64,000 bases of DNA from Roseateles toxinivorans (lineage in GTDB: Bacteria; Pseudomonadota; Gammaproteobacteria; Burkholderiales; Burkholderiaceae_C). Under the pieces are notes generated by a model. That model did no database searches. It had not been told where the DNA came from and saw nothing but the letters and a program-made list of their open reading frames with translations. Positions within the stretch are counted from its first letter, which is position 1. The number at the start of each line of letters is the position of its first letter. Shown piece by piece: positions 1 through 9,875 of this stretch. Position numbers and translations under genes: made by a program. The stretch is from NCBI RefSeq assembly GCF_004362525.1, contig NZ_SNXS01000002.1, forward strand, positions 62,001 through 126,000. The letters are read 5' to 3'.

Positions 1-2281
1 CTTGCGCATCCACCGCACTGAGCAAGTAGCGACCAGCCGCCGCCGGCTGCCAGCTCAAGTCCTTGCCAGTCGCCGACTGGCCCAGGTAGGCCGCGTCGGC
101 AAACCAGTAGACCAGCCCCTGACGCGCCGCATTCGCACGCAAAGTCAGCGGCGTCGCCTGCTTCACCCGCAACACATAACTAGCCCCCTGCAGCGGCGAA
201 ACGATGCGCGGCCCGTCACCCTGGGCCTCGGCAGCCACCGCAACGCCACAGCGGGCCGGCACCGGTGGCACGCGCCGCGGCATGCCGGCCTGGGCGAACA
301 GTTGCAGCATGTCGCTGCTCCAGTACTCGAACACCTCTTCGCGGATGTTGGCACCTAGCCGGCAGACGGCGCGGCCCGAGGCGTCGACCAGCACGGCGCG
401 ATGCAGGGTGCTGAGCTTGATCGGTGACTTGCCGGGGATGAACCAGGTCTCGGCCAGTTGCTTGCAATGTTCGTTGGGCAGATCGCCGCTGGCTGCGCAG
501 ACGGGAACGCGGCTCAGGTTGGCCGGCGCCTTGGTGGCCACCTCGCCGGCGTCCAGGCCCTGGCTGCGCAGGCTGTCGACGATCTGGAAGAACAGCGGTG
601 CGGCGGCCTGCACGCCGACCAGGGCCGGGTTCGACGTGGCGTCGAAGTTGCCGAGCCAGACGACCAGCGCGTAGCGGCCGAACACGCCTGCCGTCCAGGC
701 ATCGCGAAAGCCCCAAGAGGTGCCGGTTTTCCAGGCCACGCGCGGGAAGGCCGGCCGGCCGGTGTCGGGCCGCGGGTTGTTACGCAGCATGTCCAGCGTG
801 ATGAAGGCGGCCTCTGGGCTCAGCAGTTGTTGGCCCTCTGCCGACGGCGTGGGGTCAGTCGTGAACTGCAGCGGCTTCAGCTCGCCGCCATTGGCCAGCA
901 TCGCGTACATCGCCAGCAGCTCCTCCATGCTCAGCTCGCCGCCGCCCAGGGTCAACGCCAGGCCGTAGTGCTGCTCGCTGGCCAGCTGGCTGACGCCGGC
1001 CAGCTTCAGGAACTGGTAGAGATTGGGCTGCTTCAGCTTTGCCGACACCTGGACGGCCGGGATGTTGCGGCTGCGCACCAGGGCGTTGGCGGCGGTGATG
1101 GGCCCCTCGAAACGGCCGTCGAAATTCTCCGGGCTGTAGGTGCCGAAGGCGGTGGGGGCATCCTTCAGGATGCTGGCCGGGTGCAGCACGCCCTGGTCCA
1201 GCGCCAGCGCGTATATAAAAGGCTTCAAGGTCGAGCCCGGCGAGCGCTTGGCGGTGGTGGCGTTGACCTGGCCGTCGATCTTGTCGTCGAACCAGTTCGC
1301 CGAACCGACCCAGGCACGCACCTGCATCGTCTGCGTATCGACCAGCAAGGCGGCAGCGTTGTTCAGGCCCTGGCCTTTGCGGTTGTCCAGGAACTGGGTG
1401 ATGGTCCGCTCGACGGTGCGCTGCGTCGGCATGTGCAGGCTCAGTGTCGTCTGTGCAGCCGGGGTCTGGAAATGAGACTGCCGCATCAAGGTCTGCACGG
1501 CATGCGGAGCGGCGAACGGCAGCTCCTTGACGCTGCGCAGATTCAGCGGCAGGTTCAGACTGGCCTGCTGCGACGGGGCCAGGTCGTGAGGATGGCGCTT
1601 CAGCCAGGCCTGCCACAGCCGGCCGCGCGCATGGCCAAGCGCCACCGGCCAGGCCTCTCCACCGCGGCGATTCGGGTTCTGCGGGATCACGGCCAACGCC
1701 AGCGCCTCGGGCAGCAACAGTTGATCCGCCCGCTTGCCGAAGTAGATCAGGCTGGCTGCGCCGGCCCCCTCGATATTGCCGCCGTAGGGCGCGAGGTTCA
1801 GATATGCCTCCAGGATCTCGCGCTTGCCGTAGCGTGACTCCAGCCACAGCGCGGCGGCGATTTGCCTGAGCTTGCCCACGGGGCTGCGGCTGTCGATGCG
1901 GTACAGGCGCCGTACGAGCTGCATGCTCAGCGTCGAGCCACCCCGCCGCTTGTCGCCGCTCCAGGTGCTGACGGCGCCACGCACCAGGCTCGCCGGGTTG
2001 ACGCCCGGGTGCCAGGCAAACCAGCGATCCTCGTACAGCTGTACCGCCTCGACCAGGCGCGGGTCGATCTGCTCAAGCGGCGTCCAGACGCGGTACTGCT
2101 CGTCGCGCGCCAGAGACAGGCGCAGCAAGGCGCCGTCGCCGCTGTAGAAGGCCGACGAGTAGCTGGCCTGCGCCTGCAGCGGTGGCTTGGGCAACAGGCG
2201 CAGTACCGCCAACACCACGAACACGAACAGTACCGCGATGGCAAGTCGCCGCAGCGCTGGTCGTTTGAAGGCCTTGTTCAC
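1..2281 (-). CDS. pbpC: Penicillin-binding protein 1C, C-terminus cut by window edge
   Basis: Bifunctional peptidoglycan glycosyltransferase/transpeptidase of the PBP1C class, anchored in the inner membrane. The start is a GTG one base after the stop of the upstream macroglobulin gene. Residues 13-30 form the membrane anchor. The glycosyltransferase domain follows, with the expected catalytic Glu84 in LYEDRWF. The transpeptidase domain shows all three motifs: S350-TLK, SRN and K518-TGTS. The remaining C-terminal part, ending in LLSAVDAQ at the edge, fits the PBP1C C-terminal domain. Pairing with a bacterial alpha-2-macroglobulin gene is a known conserved arrangement (yfhM-pbpC in E. coli), in which the macroglobulin is thought to guard the periplasm while PBP1C repairs the wall. 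The one-base spacing suggests translational coupling. About 760 codons are present and the stop lies outside the window. Confidence 0.95.
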   Translation of the reverse strand, partial: MNKAFKRPALRRLAIAVLFVFVVLAVLRLLPKPPLQAQASYSSAFYSGDGALLRLSLARDEQYRVWTPLEQIDPRLVEAVQLYEDRWFAWHPGVNPASLVRGAVSTWSGDKRRGGSTLSMQLVRRLYRIDSRSPVGKLRQIAAALWLESRYGKREILEAYLNLAPYGGNIEGAGAASLIYFGKRADQLLLPEALALAVIPQNPNRRGGEAWPVALGHARGRLWQAWLKRHPHDLAPSQQASLNLPLNLRSVKELPFAAPHAVQTLMRQSHFQTPAAQTTLSLHMPTQRTVERTITQFLDNRKGQGLNNAAALLVDTQTMQVRAWVGSANWFDDKIDGQVNATTAKRSPGSTLKPFIYALALDQGVLHPASILKDAPTAFGTYSPENFDGRFEGPITAANALVRSRNIPAVQVSAKLKQPNLYQFLKLAGVSQLASEQHYGLALTLGGGELSMEELLAMYAMLANGGELKPLQFTTDPTPSAEGQQLLSPEAAFITLDMLRNNPRPDTGRPAFPRVAWKTGTSWGFRDAWTAGVFGRYALVVWLGNFDATSNPALVGVQAAAPLFFQIVDSLRSQGLDAGEVATKAPANLSRVPVCAASGDLPNEHCKQLAETWFIPGKSPIKLSTLHRAVLVDASGRAVCRLGANIREEVFEYWSSDMLQLFAQAGMPRRVPPVPARCGVAVAAEAQGDGPRIVSPLQGASYVLRVKQATPLTLRANAARQGLVYWFADAAYLGQSATGKDLSWQPAAAGRYLLSAVDAQ

Positions 2282-2282
2282 C

Positions 2283-5200
2283 TCACTTCGCCACCACCAC
2301 CATGCGCCCGGCCAGCGAACGCGCCTGCCGCTCGCGCTCGTACATCGATTGCGCAAAGGCCGGCGGCACGACGAACTCGCCGATATTGGTGGCGCGGATC
2401 TTGTACGTGTAGGTCTGCACCTTGTCCTCGGCCCAGCTGTAGATCACGACACGGTCTTCGCGCACATCGGCGAACTCCAGATTCGGGCCGGCCACAGTGC
2501 TCGGTGCGCCATTCGCATCGCGCCCCTGCACCGGCTCGAAGCCGCCGGGCAGCAGATCGGTCAGCGCCACGCTGCTGACGGCCGCACTGCCCGCGCCCGA
2601 GGCGCTGGTCATCGGCATGCCGCGCAGGCTCAGCCGCACCGTCACCTCATCGCCGACCTTCATCTGCGTGACCGGCTTGCCATCCGCGCCAACATACTCG
2701 CGCACCACCTCCAGGCCGGACTTCAGCTCCTGCGTCGGCGGCACGGCGTCGAAGCCGGTCTGCGTGACGGCGTAGTAGCTGGTCAGGCCGCTGCTCTCAT
2801 TGCTGAGCTTCAGCTTGGTGGTGCCAGGCAGGAAGGCCGCGCGCGGCAGCAGATTGGCCGGCAGCACCAGCGGCGTGGCCACGCCCTTGGCATCGAGCTG
2901 GACGACGGCCAGCTTGCCCAGCGCCTGCTCGCCCAGGGTGCGCGCCATCGCGTCGAAGGCCAGCACCGTCCAGGCCGAGGACACGGTGTTGTAGCCACCG
3001 CTGGCCAGCGGCGCGACGAAGCGGGCGTAGGCCTTGGCGTCCAGGCCCTTGAGCCGCGCCGGGAAGTGGCGGGCCAGCAGGTACAAGGTCTGCGCGTCAC
3101 GTATCGTCGGGTCGTTGTAGTAGGCGTAGCGATAGACCGGCCCGCCCTGCTCGACCTGCTTGGCCAGCGGTGCGATCAGCTCGGCCGCAGGCTTCTCCTG
3201 CTTCAGCAGCTGGTAGGTTGCGGCCAGATAGGCGGCGGTGGCGTCCAGCTTCCACTCCTTCGCGTGCTTGGCGTCTAGCGTTTCGCGCAGGCCCGCCAGC
3301 AGCGGCGTCGTCACCGCGCCGTTGCGCGTCAGCAGATAGATCGCGTAGGCCCGCTGGCGCGCCGCGTTCAGGTCGGCCGGATTGCTGCCCGCCAGCTGCT
3401 GCAGATACTCCAGGCCCTTGTTCAGCATGTCGGCCGGCACGGTGGCACCAGGCACGTCGAGCTCGCGCGCTTCCAGCATCAGGTGCACGGCATAGACGGA
3501 CGCGTACTCGTCGGCTTGCACCGAGGCGGCCCAGAGGCCGAAGCCGCCCTGCGCGTTCTGCCGCGTGCGCAGCACGTTCAGCGTCTGCTGCAGGCTTGAA
3601 GCGGCGTTCTGCGGCGGTCGGTCCTGCGCGAACTCGGGCCGCTTGGCCAGGGCCAGGGCGGGCAGGCTGCGGCTCACCAGCTGCTCGGTGCAGGCATGCT
3701 CGAAGTGGTCGAGGTAGGTCATCAACCCCGGCGCCAGTGCCAGCGGCAGCACCGACAGCGCCACCTCCTGCTTGCGGAACTCGGGCACCAGGCTGCGCGG
3801 CGTGTCCACGTCCTTGGAGCCGCTGAAGCTGCCTATGCTCAGCGTCGTGGCCATGGGCGTGGCCGGGCGCACGCTGATGTCCATGCGGCGCGTCGCCGTC
3901 TTGCCGTTCCAGCTGGCGGTGAACTCCAAGGTGGCAGAGCCGAGCTTGGCCGAAGCGGCATCCTTCACCTTCAGCTTGAAGCGGGCCACGCCTTCACGCA
4001 TGGGGCTGATCTTCAATGTCTGGCTGGGGTCGCCCACCAGCTCGAAGGTGGCGGCCGACTTGATCGCCAGCAGCACCGGCGCATCCTTGGGCGCGCCGGT
4101 GACGTTGTTGGCCACACCGACCGAGACCTCGAACTGGTCGCCCGGTGTGACCATCAACGGCAGATTGGGCGACAGCACGAAGTCACCGCGCACCAGCGCC
4201 TTGGTCTGGGCCACGCCGATGGCAGTGTCGTTGACGGCCACGGCCATCACCCGCAAGGTGCCATTGAAGTGGCCCGGCACGGTGTAGCTGAACTCCTTCT
4301 CGCCGCTCACGTCGACGATGCCCGACCAGTACACGGCCGGCGCCTCGCCCTTGCGCTTGAACGGATTCAGCTGGCGGGCATTGGCGCCGGCGTCATCGCC
4401 GCCCGGGGCCGAGGCGGCCATCAGGCGCTTGAACTCGGGCAGTATCAGGTCGAGGATCTGCGTGCTGCGTACCTCCAGTGCGCGCTTCTGGAAGAAGAAG
4501 CCCAGCGGATCGGCGGTCTGGTAGCGGGCTACCTGCAGAATGCCCTCGTCGATGGCGAACACCACCGCGCGGGTCGGCTTCTCGGCGGCGAGCTTGATCT
4601 TCAGCACCTGGCCGGGCTTGGTCAGCTCGGGCACGGTGAGCTTCAGATTGTTGGTGCGCTGCGCGAGGCTGGTGGCGAAGGGTACGACGCCATAGCTCAG
4701 CGGGCTCATGAAGATCTCGTCCGAGGCCGGGTCGCGAACGAACTGCACATTCACATAGCCATTGCCCTCGAAGTCCTTGGGCAGCTTGATCTTCTGCACC
4801 GAGGCGGTGGTGGTGGTCTTGAACCACTGCTGCGAGTAGATCTTGTCGCGCTCGATCGTGATCAGCCCGGCGCCGACGTAGGGCGCGCGGATGCTGATCT
4901 CGATGTCTTCGCCCGGCGCGTAATCCTTCTTGCTCAAGGTCAGCTGCAGCTCGGCATTGCGCTCCAGCGAGCGCGTCACATTGCCCGCGCCGGCCACGCT
5001 GTAGTCGATGCGGTTCAGCTCGATGCCGGTGGCATCGCGCAACACATAGCTGTAGTTGCCGGCCTTGCCGGTGTCCAGCGCCAGCTTGTGGCCAGCGGCG
5101 GGGATCGCCAGCGCGCTCTCGCTGATCACGCTCTCCTTCTTGCGCGACTCGTAGCGGTAAGTGTCATTCGGTTGGCGCATCAGCACCGACACGACCTTGC

Positions 5201-8200
5201 GCTCGACGAACTGCAGGGTCAGGTCTTGCACGGCTGTCTTCTTCGCCGCCGGGTCGATGGCGATCAGATGGCTGAAGCGCTGGCTGCCACGCGACACAAA
5301 GCCCAGGTCGCCGTCATGCTTGACGCCGATCAGGAAGGCCTGCTCGGACACCAGCGCACTGGTCTCGGCCGCCACGCTGCGGCCGCCCTCGGGTTCGAAC
5401 ACCTTGGCCAGCAGGCTCAGCCGGTAGGTGGCCTTGGCAAAGCGCTGCAGCCGCAAGTCGAACTCGGCATCGCCGTTCGCATCGGTCTGGCCGGCGGGCA
5501 GCTCGTCGGTGAAGCCCTCCTTGGCGCGCTGCGGATCGTAGAACTGGTAGTCGGCATGGCTGCGGAAGGCCGGCCAGGCCGGCTGCAGGGTCATGCTGGC
5601 CTCGACGCGGCGGCTCTCGGCGGGCGTGCCGAACAGGTTCTGCGCGTTGATGCGGCCCTTCAAGTCCTTCGGATTCACCCAGCCTTCGACCGAGGGCGAT
5701 GACAATTGCGCCGTGACCTTCATCCGGTCCGGCAGGAACTCCTGCACCTTGACCGTGACGGTGCCGATCTGCCGCTCGACGCGGCCATCCTTGCCGATGA
5801 TGTTCAGATTGACCGTGTAGTTGCCGGTGGGCGAGGTCTCCAGGGTCGCGTGGCTCAGCTCGGCAAAGCCGCCGGCCGCCAGACGCAGACGCTCACGCTT
5901 GACGGTCAGCCCGCGCGCATCGAGCACCTCGGCCTCCAGCGGCACGCCGGCCAGCGGTTTGGCCCAGTCGGCGGCCTTGACGATCAGGCCAATCTTCATC
6001 GTCTCGCCGGGGCGGTAGATGCCGCGGTCGGAGAACAGATAGGCGCTCAGCTGATCCTGCGTGCGGGCATTGGGCATGCCGCCGACATCGAAGCGCGAAT
6101 AGTCGAGCTGGCGGTCATAACGGTTCAGCGGCATGAAGCTCATATCGCCGGCCTTCTTCGCCAGCACCAGCAACGGCGCGCGCTCGCGGTTCAGGCCCTC
6201 GAGCTTGTCAAAGTGGGCGCGGCCGCCGGCGTCGGTCAACTGGCTGAACAGGATGCTGCCGTTCTTGGCCATCACCTCGACCGTCACTCCGGCCAGCGGC
6301 AGGCCGGTGAAGATGGATTGCACGAACACATCGCGCGAGCCGTCGGTGCTCTGCTTGATCAACAGGCCCAGGTCGGTGACCAGCAGCAGCCGGCTCTGCT
6401 CCATGCTGGCCGGATCGGTGCCATCTTGCGGCGCGGCTTCACCATCACCGCCCTCGCCGTCGCCCTCCTCCGGTTCGGTGCGGGCCGGCGCGGCGCGGCG
6501 GTCGTCTTCGGCTTTCGGGTCATAGCCCTGAACCTTCAGCAGGAACAGGCCGCGGCGTTGCTCGCCGTCCTTGGCCAGGTATTCGGACAGGTCGATCGCC
6601 TCGTAGTGCGGCTTGCCCCGCTGCAGCTGCGGCAAGGGCAGCTTGCGCTCGAAGCGCTCGGTCATATTGTCCGGACCGAAGCTGCCGTAGAACTCGGGGT
6701 TGGTGAAGCTGCCCTGGGCCTGCGACACGAGGTGCTGCAGCTGCGACGGTTGCACGCGGCCCAGCTCGATGCGCAGGCCCGGCAGGTCGCGCACCAGCAC
6801 GGCCAACTTCTTCTCGCCGCTCATCGGCAGCAAGGCGCCCTGGCTGAGGATGCGCAGCTCCGGCGGGAACGGCGGCACCTTGACCAGGCGCTGGCCCCGC
6901 TCGCGCATCAGATAGCCGCCAAAGCTCTTGGCCTTGGGCTCCAGCTGCACATAGAGCACGCGGCCGACATCGGCGCGGATCTTGAACGAATGCAGCTCGG
7001 TGTGCTCGCGCTCGGCCGCCACCGGCGTCAGCTCCAGCTTGGTGGATTGCTTCAGCACCGCATCGGTGATTTCCGCCGGATCGGGCCAGGCGTAGGGGCC
7101 TAGCTCCTGCTCGTCCTTCTTCGCGCCAGGCCGGAACACCGGCAGCACCCAGGCGCTGATGCTCTTGGCCACCTCGCGCTCATGCACTGGCTGCGAAACA
7201 TTGACCAGCAACACCTGCTCGGGCTCGTAGCGCTCGTTGGTCACCACCTTGGCGACCACCTCGCCCAGCGCGAGGCTGTACAGACCTGGCACCGCCACCG
7301 CCTTGGCCAGCACCTCCTTGGTCGCCGGCCCGCCGGCCTGGGCGACCAGGCCCTTGTCGACGGTCAGGTTCAGAGTCGTCGATTCCTTCGGTATCGGCAG
7401 CGCGGCCGAATGCACGTAGGCCGACAGCTTCAGCTTGTCGTAGCTGACGGTGAACTTCGTCGTCTCGCGGCCCACGCCCAGCACGCCGGCAGCCTGGCCG
7501 GCCAGCTGCAGCTCGATGCGCTTTTCCAGCTCCGCCGCGTTGACCGGATGGCTGAAGCCCAGCTCGAACACGGCCTTCTTCAGCGCCGGATTGACCGGGT
7601 CCTGGTAGAACTCGGCCTTGCGCACCGCCGGCACGAAGGCGGCGCTGGCATAGGCGAACTCGTACTGCGCCAGCCGCACCTGGGGCGCGACGGCCTGGCG
7701 GTCCAGCACCACCTTGACCTCGGCACCGACCGGCCACTCCTGCTTGGGCGTGAACTCCAGCCGGTCATCGGCCGCCCAGCGCCAGCTGCCGTCGATCGCC
7801 GGCGTGGCGACGATGCCGGCCTGCACTTCCTTGCCCACCAGGGCCAGCGGCGCGACCGATTTCGAGAACTTGACCGACAGCGGCTGCGCCGTGCCGTTGT
7901 TCAGAAAATCGGTCAGCGGCGGGTTGGTGAAGGCAAAGGTGACCTCGATCGGCTTGGGCCGGGCCTGCCACCAGGCATAGCCGTAGTAGCCGCCGACGCC
8001 GGCCGCCAACAGGGCCGCCAGCACACCGGCGCTGGTGCGGGGCCGGGCGCGGACGGTGGCCACCGAAGCCGAGCCTGCGGCATGCAGCTTGGCGCCGCTC
8101 CAGCGCAGCCAGGGCGGCGCGCTCCAGGTGCCAAGCAGGCCACTGGCAGCGCGGCCAATGCCGCCCCAGATCCGTGACCCGCCCGATGCTTGTTCCGACA

Positions 8201-8201
8201 T
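2283..8201 (-). CDS. Bacterial alpha-2-macroglobulin family protein, membrane anchored
   Basis: A 1972-residue broad-spectrum protease trap homologue, like E. coli YfhM. A hydrophobic segment at about residues 57-77 anchors it in the inner membrane with the large remainder in the periplasm; there is no lipobox. The internal thioester motif CTEQ is present at Cys1504, so the covalent trapping chemistry should be intact (some bacterial paralogues lack it). Around residues 567-600 there is a low-complexity stretch rich in Glu, Asp and Gly, probably a flexible linker between repeated MG domains. The ATG has a GGGGAG ribosome site. It lies 26 bases behind creD and 1 base ahead of pbpC, so it may be read from the creD promoter as part of an envelope-stress unit; that last point is inference. 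Confidence 0.93.
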   Translation of the reverse strand: MSEQASGGSRIWGGIGRAASGLLGTWSAPPWLRWSGAKLHAAGSASVATVRARPRTSAGVLAALLAAGVGGYYGYAWWQARPKPIEVTFAFTNPPLTDFLNNGTAQPLSVKFSKSVAPLALVGKEVQAGIVATPAIDGSWRWAADDRLEFTPKQEWPVGAEVKVVLDRQAVAPQVRLAQYEFAYASAAFVPAVRKAEFYQDPVNPALKKAVFELGFSHPVNAAELEKRIELQLAGQAAGVLGVGRETTKFTVSYDKLKLSAYVHSAALPIPKESTTLNLTVDKGLVAQAGGPATKEVLAKAVAVPGLYSLALGEVVAKVVTNERYEPEQVLLVNVSQPVHEREVAKSISAWVLPVFRPGAKKDEQELGPYAWPDPAEITDAVLKQSTKLELTPVAAEREHTELHSFKIRADVGRVLYVQLEPKAKSFGGYLMRERGQRLVKVPPFPPELRILSQGALLPMSGEKKLAVLVRDLPGLRIELGRVQPSQLQHLVSQAQGSFTNPEFYGSFGPDNMTERFERKLPLPQLQRGKPHYEAIDLSEYLAKDGEQRRGLFLLKVQGYDPKAEDDRRAAPARTEPEEGDGEGGDGEAAPQDGTDPASMEQSRLLLVTDLGLLIKQSTDGSRDVFVQSIFTGLPLAGVTVEVMAKNGSILFSQLTDAGGRAHFDKLEGLNRERAPLLVLAKKAGDMSFMPLNRYDRQLDYSRFDVGGMPNARTQDQLSAYLFSDRGIYRPGETMKIGLIVKAADWAKPLAGVPLEAEVLDARGLTVKRERLRLAAGGFAELSHATLETSPTGNYTVNLNIIGKDGRVERQIGTVTVKVQEFLPDRMKVTAQLSSPSVEGWVNPKDLKGRINAQNLFGTPAESRRVEASMTLQPAWPAFRSHADYQFYDPQRAKEGFTDELPAGQTDANGDAEFDLRLQRFAKATYRLSLLAKVFEPEGGRSVAAETSALVSEQAFLIGVKHDGDLGFVSRGSQRFSHLIAIDPAAKKTAVQDLTLQFVERKVVSVLMRQPNDTYRYESRKKESVISESALAIPAAGHKLALDTGKAGNYSYVLRDATGIELNRIDYSVAGAGNVTRSLERNAELQLTLSKKDYAPGEDIEISIRAPYVGAGLITIERDKIYSQQWFKTTTTASVQKIKLPKDFEGNGYVNVQFVRDPASDEIFMSPLSYGVVPFATSLAQRTNNLKLTVPELTKPGQVLKIKLAAEKPTRAVVFAIDEGILQVARYQTADPLGFFFQKRALEVRSTQILDLILPEFKRLMAASAPGGDDAGANARQLNPFKRKGEAPAVYWSGIVDVSGEKEFSYTVPGHFNGTLRVMAVAVNDTAIGVAQTKALVRGDFVLSPNLPLMVTPGDQFEVSVGVANNVTGAPKDAPVLLAIKSAATFELVGDPSQTLKISPMREGVARFKLKVKDAASAKLGSATLEFTASWNGKTATRRMDISVRPATPMATTLSIGSFSGSKDVDTPRSLVPEFRKQEVALSVLPLALAPGLMTYLDHFEHACTEQLVSRSLPALALAKRPEFAQDRPPQNAASSLQQTLNVLRTRQNAQGGFGLWAASVQADEYASVYAVHLMLEARELDVPGATVPADMLNKGLEYLQQLAGSNPADLNAARQRAYAIYLLTRNGAVTTPLLAGLRETLDAKHAKEWKLDATAAYLAATYQLLKQEKPAAELIAPLAKQVEQGGPVYRYAYYNDPTIRDAQTLYLLARHFPARLKGLDAKAYARFVAPLASGGYNTVSSAWTVLAFDAMARTLGEQALGKLAVVQLDAKGVATPLVLPANLLPRAAFLPGTTKLKLSNESSGLTSYYAVTQTGFDAVPPTQELKSGLEVVREYVGADGKPVTQMKVGDEVTVRLSLRGMPMTSASGAGSAAVSSVALTDLLPGGFEPVQGRDANGAPSTVAGPNLEFADVREDRVVIYSWAEDKVQTYTYKIRATNIGEFVVPPAFAQSMYERERQARSLAGRMVVVAK

Positions 8202-8227
8202 GACCCAGCTCCCCGTTTTGCGCTCGA

Positions 8228-9628
8228 TTATGTGGTGCGTGGCGTGACATCCTTCGGCTGCCCGCCCTCACGCATCTGCGTCATCAGCGCATACCAGTCG
8301 ATGCGCCGCGTGGCCACCATGATCACCACCAGCACCCCGAACAACAGCAGCGAGCCCAGCATCAGGGCCGTCTGCTCGCGCTGCAGCAGAACGTACAGCG
8401 TGCCGAACAGCGCCGCGATGCCGGCGCCAAAGGCCAGGCCGGCGGTCCATCCGCGCAGCACGAAGCTGCCGTAGAAGCCCAGCAGCACCGTGCAGGCCGC
8501 ACTGGCCACCAGATAGGCCCACTCGAAGGCCAGATGCTCGCTGAGGCTGACCAGCAGCAGGAAGAACACGCTCAAGGCGCAGCCCACCAGCAGATACTGA
8601 ATCGGGTGCACCCGCAGGCGCCGCAAGACCTCGACCAGGCCCACGGCGACAAAGCTCAGGGCGATGAACAGCAGGCCGTATTTGGTGGCACGGTCGCTGA
8701 GCGAGTAGACGCTGATCGGGTCCATGAAGCTCAGGCCGAAGGTCTCGACGCAGGCGGTCTTGTTGGTCTCAGGGCCGATGTCGCCGAAGGCACACAGGCC
8801 GGCGCCGGTCAGCAACTCCTGCGGCGCCGAGGTGGCCAGTGCGCTGAGCTGCCAGTTCGCGGTGAAGCCCTTGGCGGTCACTTCACGCTTGCTGGGCAAG
8901 AACCGGCCCCCGAACGAGGGATGGGGCCAGTCGGAGCGCAGCTCCAGCTGCGTGATCTCGCCCAGCGGCGCAAAGGCCAGCGTGCCGGTGCCGACCAGAT
9001 CGAGCCCGACGCTGAGCTTCAGCGGCGCGGCGCTGTTGTCCACCCATTCGGCGGGCAGCTGCGCATGAAAGCCACGGCCGTGCTTGCCATGGCCGGTGCC
9101 CGGCAGGATGGCCAATGCTTGCTGATTGGCCGTGACGGTGGCCACGCGTATGCCGCGCGCATCGCCGACGGCCACAAACACCTGCGGCGGCTCGCAGTGC
9201 AGCCGCCCGCCGGCATGCTCGGCGCGGGGGCGCAGCGCGCTCAGGTCGGCCCATTGGGCGCTGAAGCTGCTGCCCAGCGTGTAGGTGTTGACCTTGAAGA
9301 TGCCGCGGTAGCGCGGCGCGATATCGGCCTTGGCCTTGATGTCCAGGGTTGCCGGCAGGCTGGTCAGCACGAAGTCGCGCCGCTCGGTCACCAGCTGGCG
9401 CTCCTTGCCCTCGCCCTGCATCACGTCCCAGCGCTCGTCGCAGGCCCGCCGCAGCACCGGGCCCAGCAGCGTCTGCGCGCCGGCCAGCCCATCGGCCACG
9501 CTGGCCTGGGCTTCGCGCAGCCGCGATTCGCGCTCACGGACGATGCCGGTCACCGATGCCAGCGCCATCATCAGCGCCAGCAGCACGGCGATCAGCGCCA
9601 GCGCCTTGGTCAACACCGGGAACCTCAT
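8228..9628 (-). CDS. creD: Inner membrane protein CreD
   Basis: CreD is the classic output gene of the CreBC two-component system and is linked to envelope integrity and beta-lactam or colicin tolerance; its biochemical role is unknown. The 466-residue protein starts MRFPVLTKAL with an N-terminal membrane segment. A large periplasmic region (about residues 35-290) follows, then a cluster of four to six membrane helices up to residue 445, which is the family layout (E. coli CreD is about 450 residues). I chose the ATG at 9628 because it overlaps the stop of the preceding 52-residue ORF as ATGA; an upstream extension of the frame would run through that ORF. Expected to be activated by phosphorylated CreB through the box at 9876-9891. 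Confidence 0.93.
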   Translation of the reverse strand: MRFPVLTKALALIAVLLALMMALASVTGIVRERESRLREAQASVADGLAGAQTLLGPVLRRACDERWDVMQGEGKERQLVTERRDFVLTSLPATLDIKAKADIAPRYRGIFKVNTYTLGSSFSAQWADLSALRPRAEHAGGRLHCEPPQVFVAVGDARGIRVATVTANQQALAILPGTGHGKHGRGFHAQLPAEWVDNSAAPLKLSVGLDLVGTGTLAFAPLGEITQLELRSDWPHPSFGGRFLPSKREVTAKGFTANWQLSALATSAPQELLTGAGLCAFGDIGPETNKTACVETFGLSFMDPISVYSLSDRATKYGLLFIALSFVAVGLVEVLRRLRVHPIQYLLVGCALSVFFLLLVSLSEHLAFEWAYLVASAACTVLLGFYGSFVLRGWTAGLAFGAGIAALFGTLYVLLQREQTALMLGSLLLFGVLVVIMVATRRIDWYALMTQMREGGQPKDVTPRTT

Positions 9629-9783
9629 GCCGCCCCCGCCACGGTGAACGCCAGGCCCTGCGCCTGGGCCCCGAGCACGCACAGCGCAGCGGCGACGATG
9701 CAGATGGCGCTGCACAGCAGGAATCTGGCCGTCAGCGACCAGGGCAGGAAGCGCTGAATGAAGCGCTGAGTTCTCTTCGACAT
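9625..9783 (-). CDS. Small hypothetical membrane protein upstream of creD (52 residues)
   Basis: A short reading frame of 53 codons beginning MSKRTQRFIQRFL and ending in TVAGAA. Evidence that it is real: an AGGGAGA ribosome site 5 bases before the ATG, and a stop that overlaps the creD start in ATGA fashion. A basic N-terminus is followed by one hydrophobic segment at about residues 18-40, containing three cysteines. It is the first gene after the CreB box, so it should be the first CreB-induced product of this transcript. I do not recognise a family. It could be a small partner of CreD or CreC in the inner membrane, a cleaved signal-peptide-like product, or a leader that serves mainly to couple translation to creD. 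Function unknown. Confidence 0.65.
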   Translation of the reverse strand: MSKRTQRFIQRFLPWSLTARFLLCSAICIVAAALCVLGAQAQGLAFTVAGAA

Positions 9784-9811
9784 GGTGTTCTCCCTGAGCA
9801 AGCGTTTGAGT

Positions 9812-9834
9812 GATGAGCAACGCTGCTCAGCATC
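9812..9834. repeat. Hairpin in the creD leader
   Basis: Inverted repeat GATGAGCA-ACGC-TGCTCAGCATC, a near-perfect stem with one bulged G, in the untranslated leader about 30 bases before the small-ORF start. No run of T follows, so it is not an intrinsic terminator. It could be a leader structure or an operator half; no function can be assigned. Confidence 0.35.
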
Positions 9835-9875
9835 GGCCGGCTCGGAGAACGCCGTAAGAAGCCTTTTCGACTTGT

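Noticed and set aside
9629-9820. N-terminal extension of CreD to an upstream start at 9820
   Set aside because: The extension is arginine- and glycine-rich and overlaps the well-signalled 52-residue ORF in another frame; CreD homology begins at MRFPVL.
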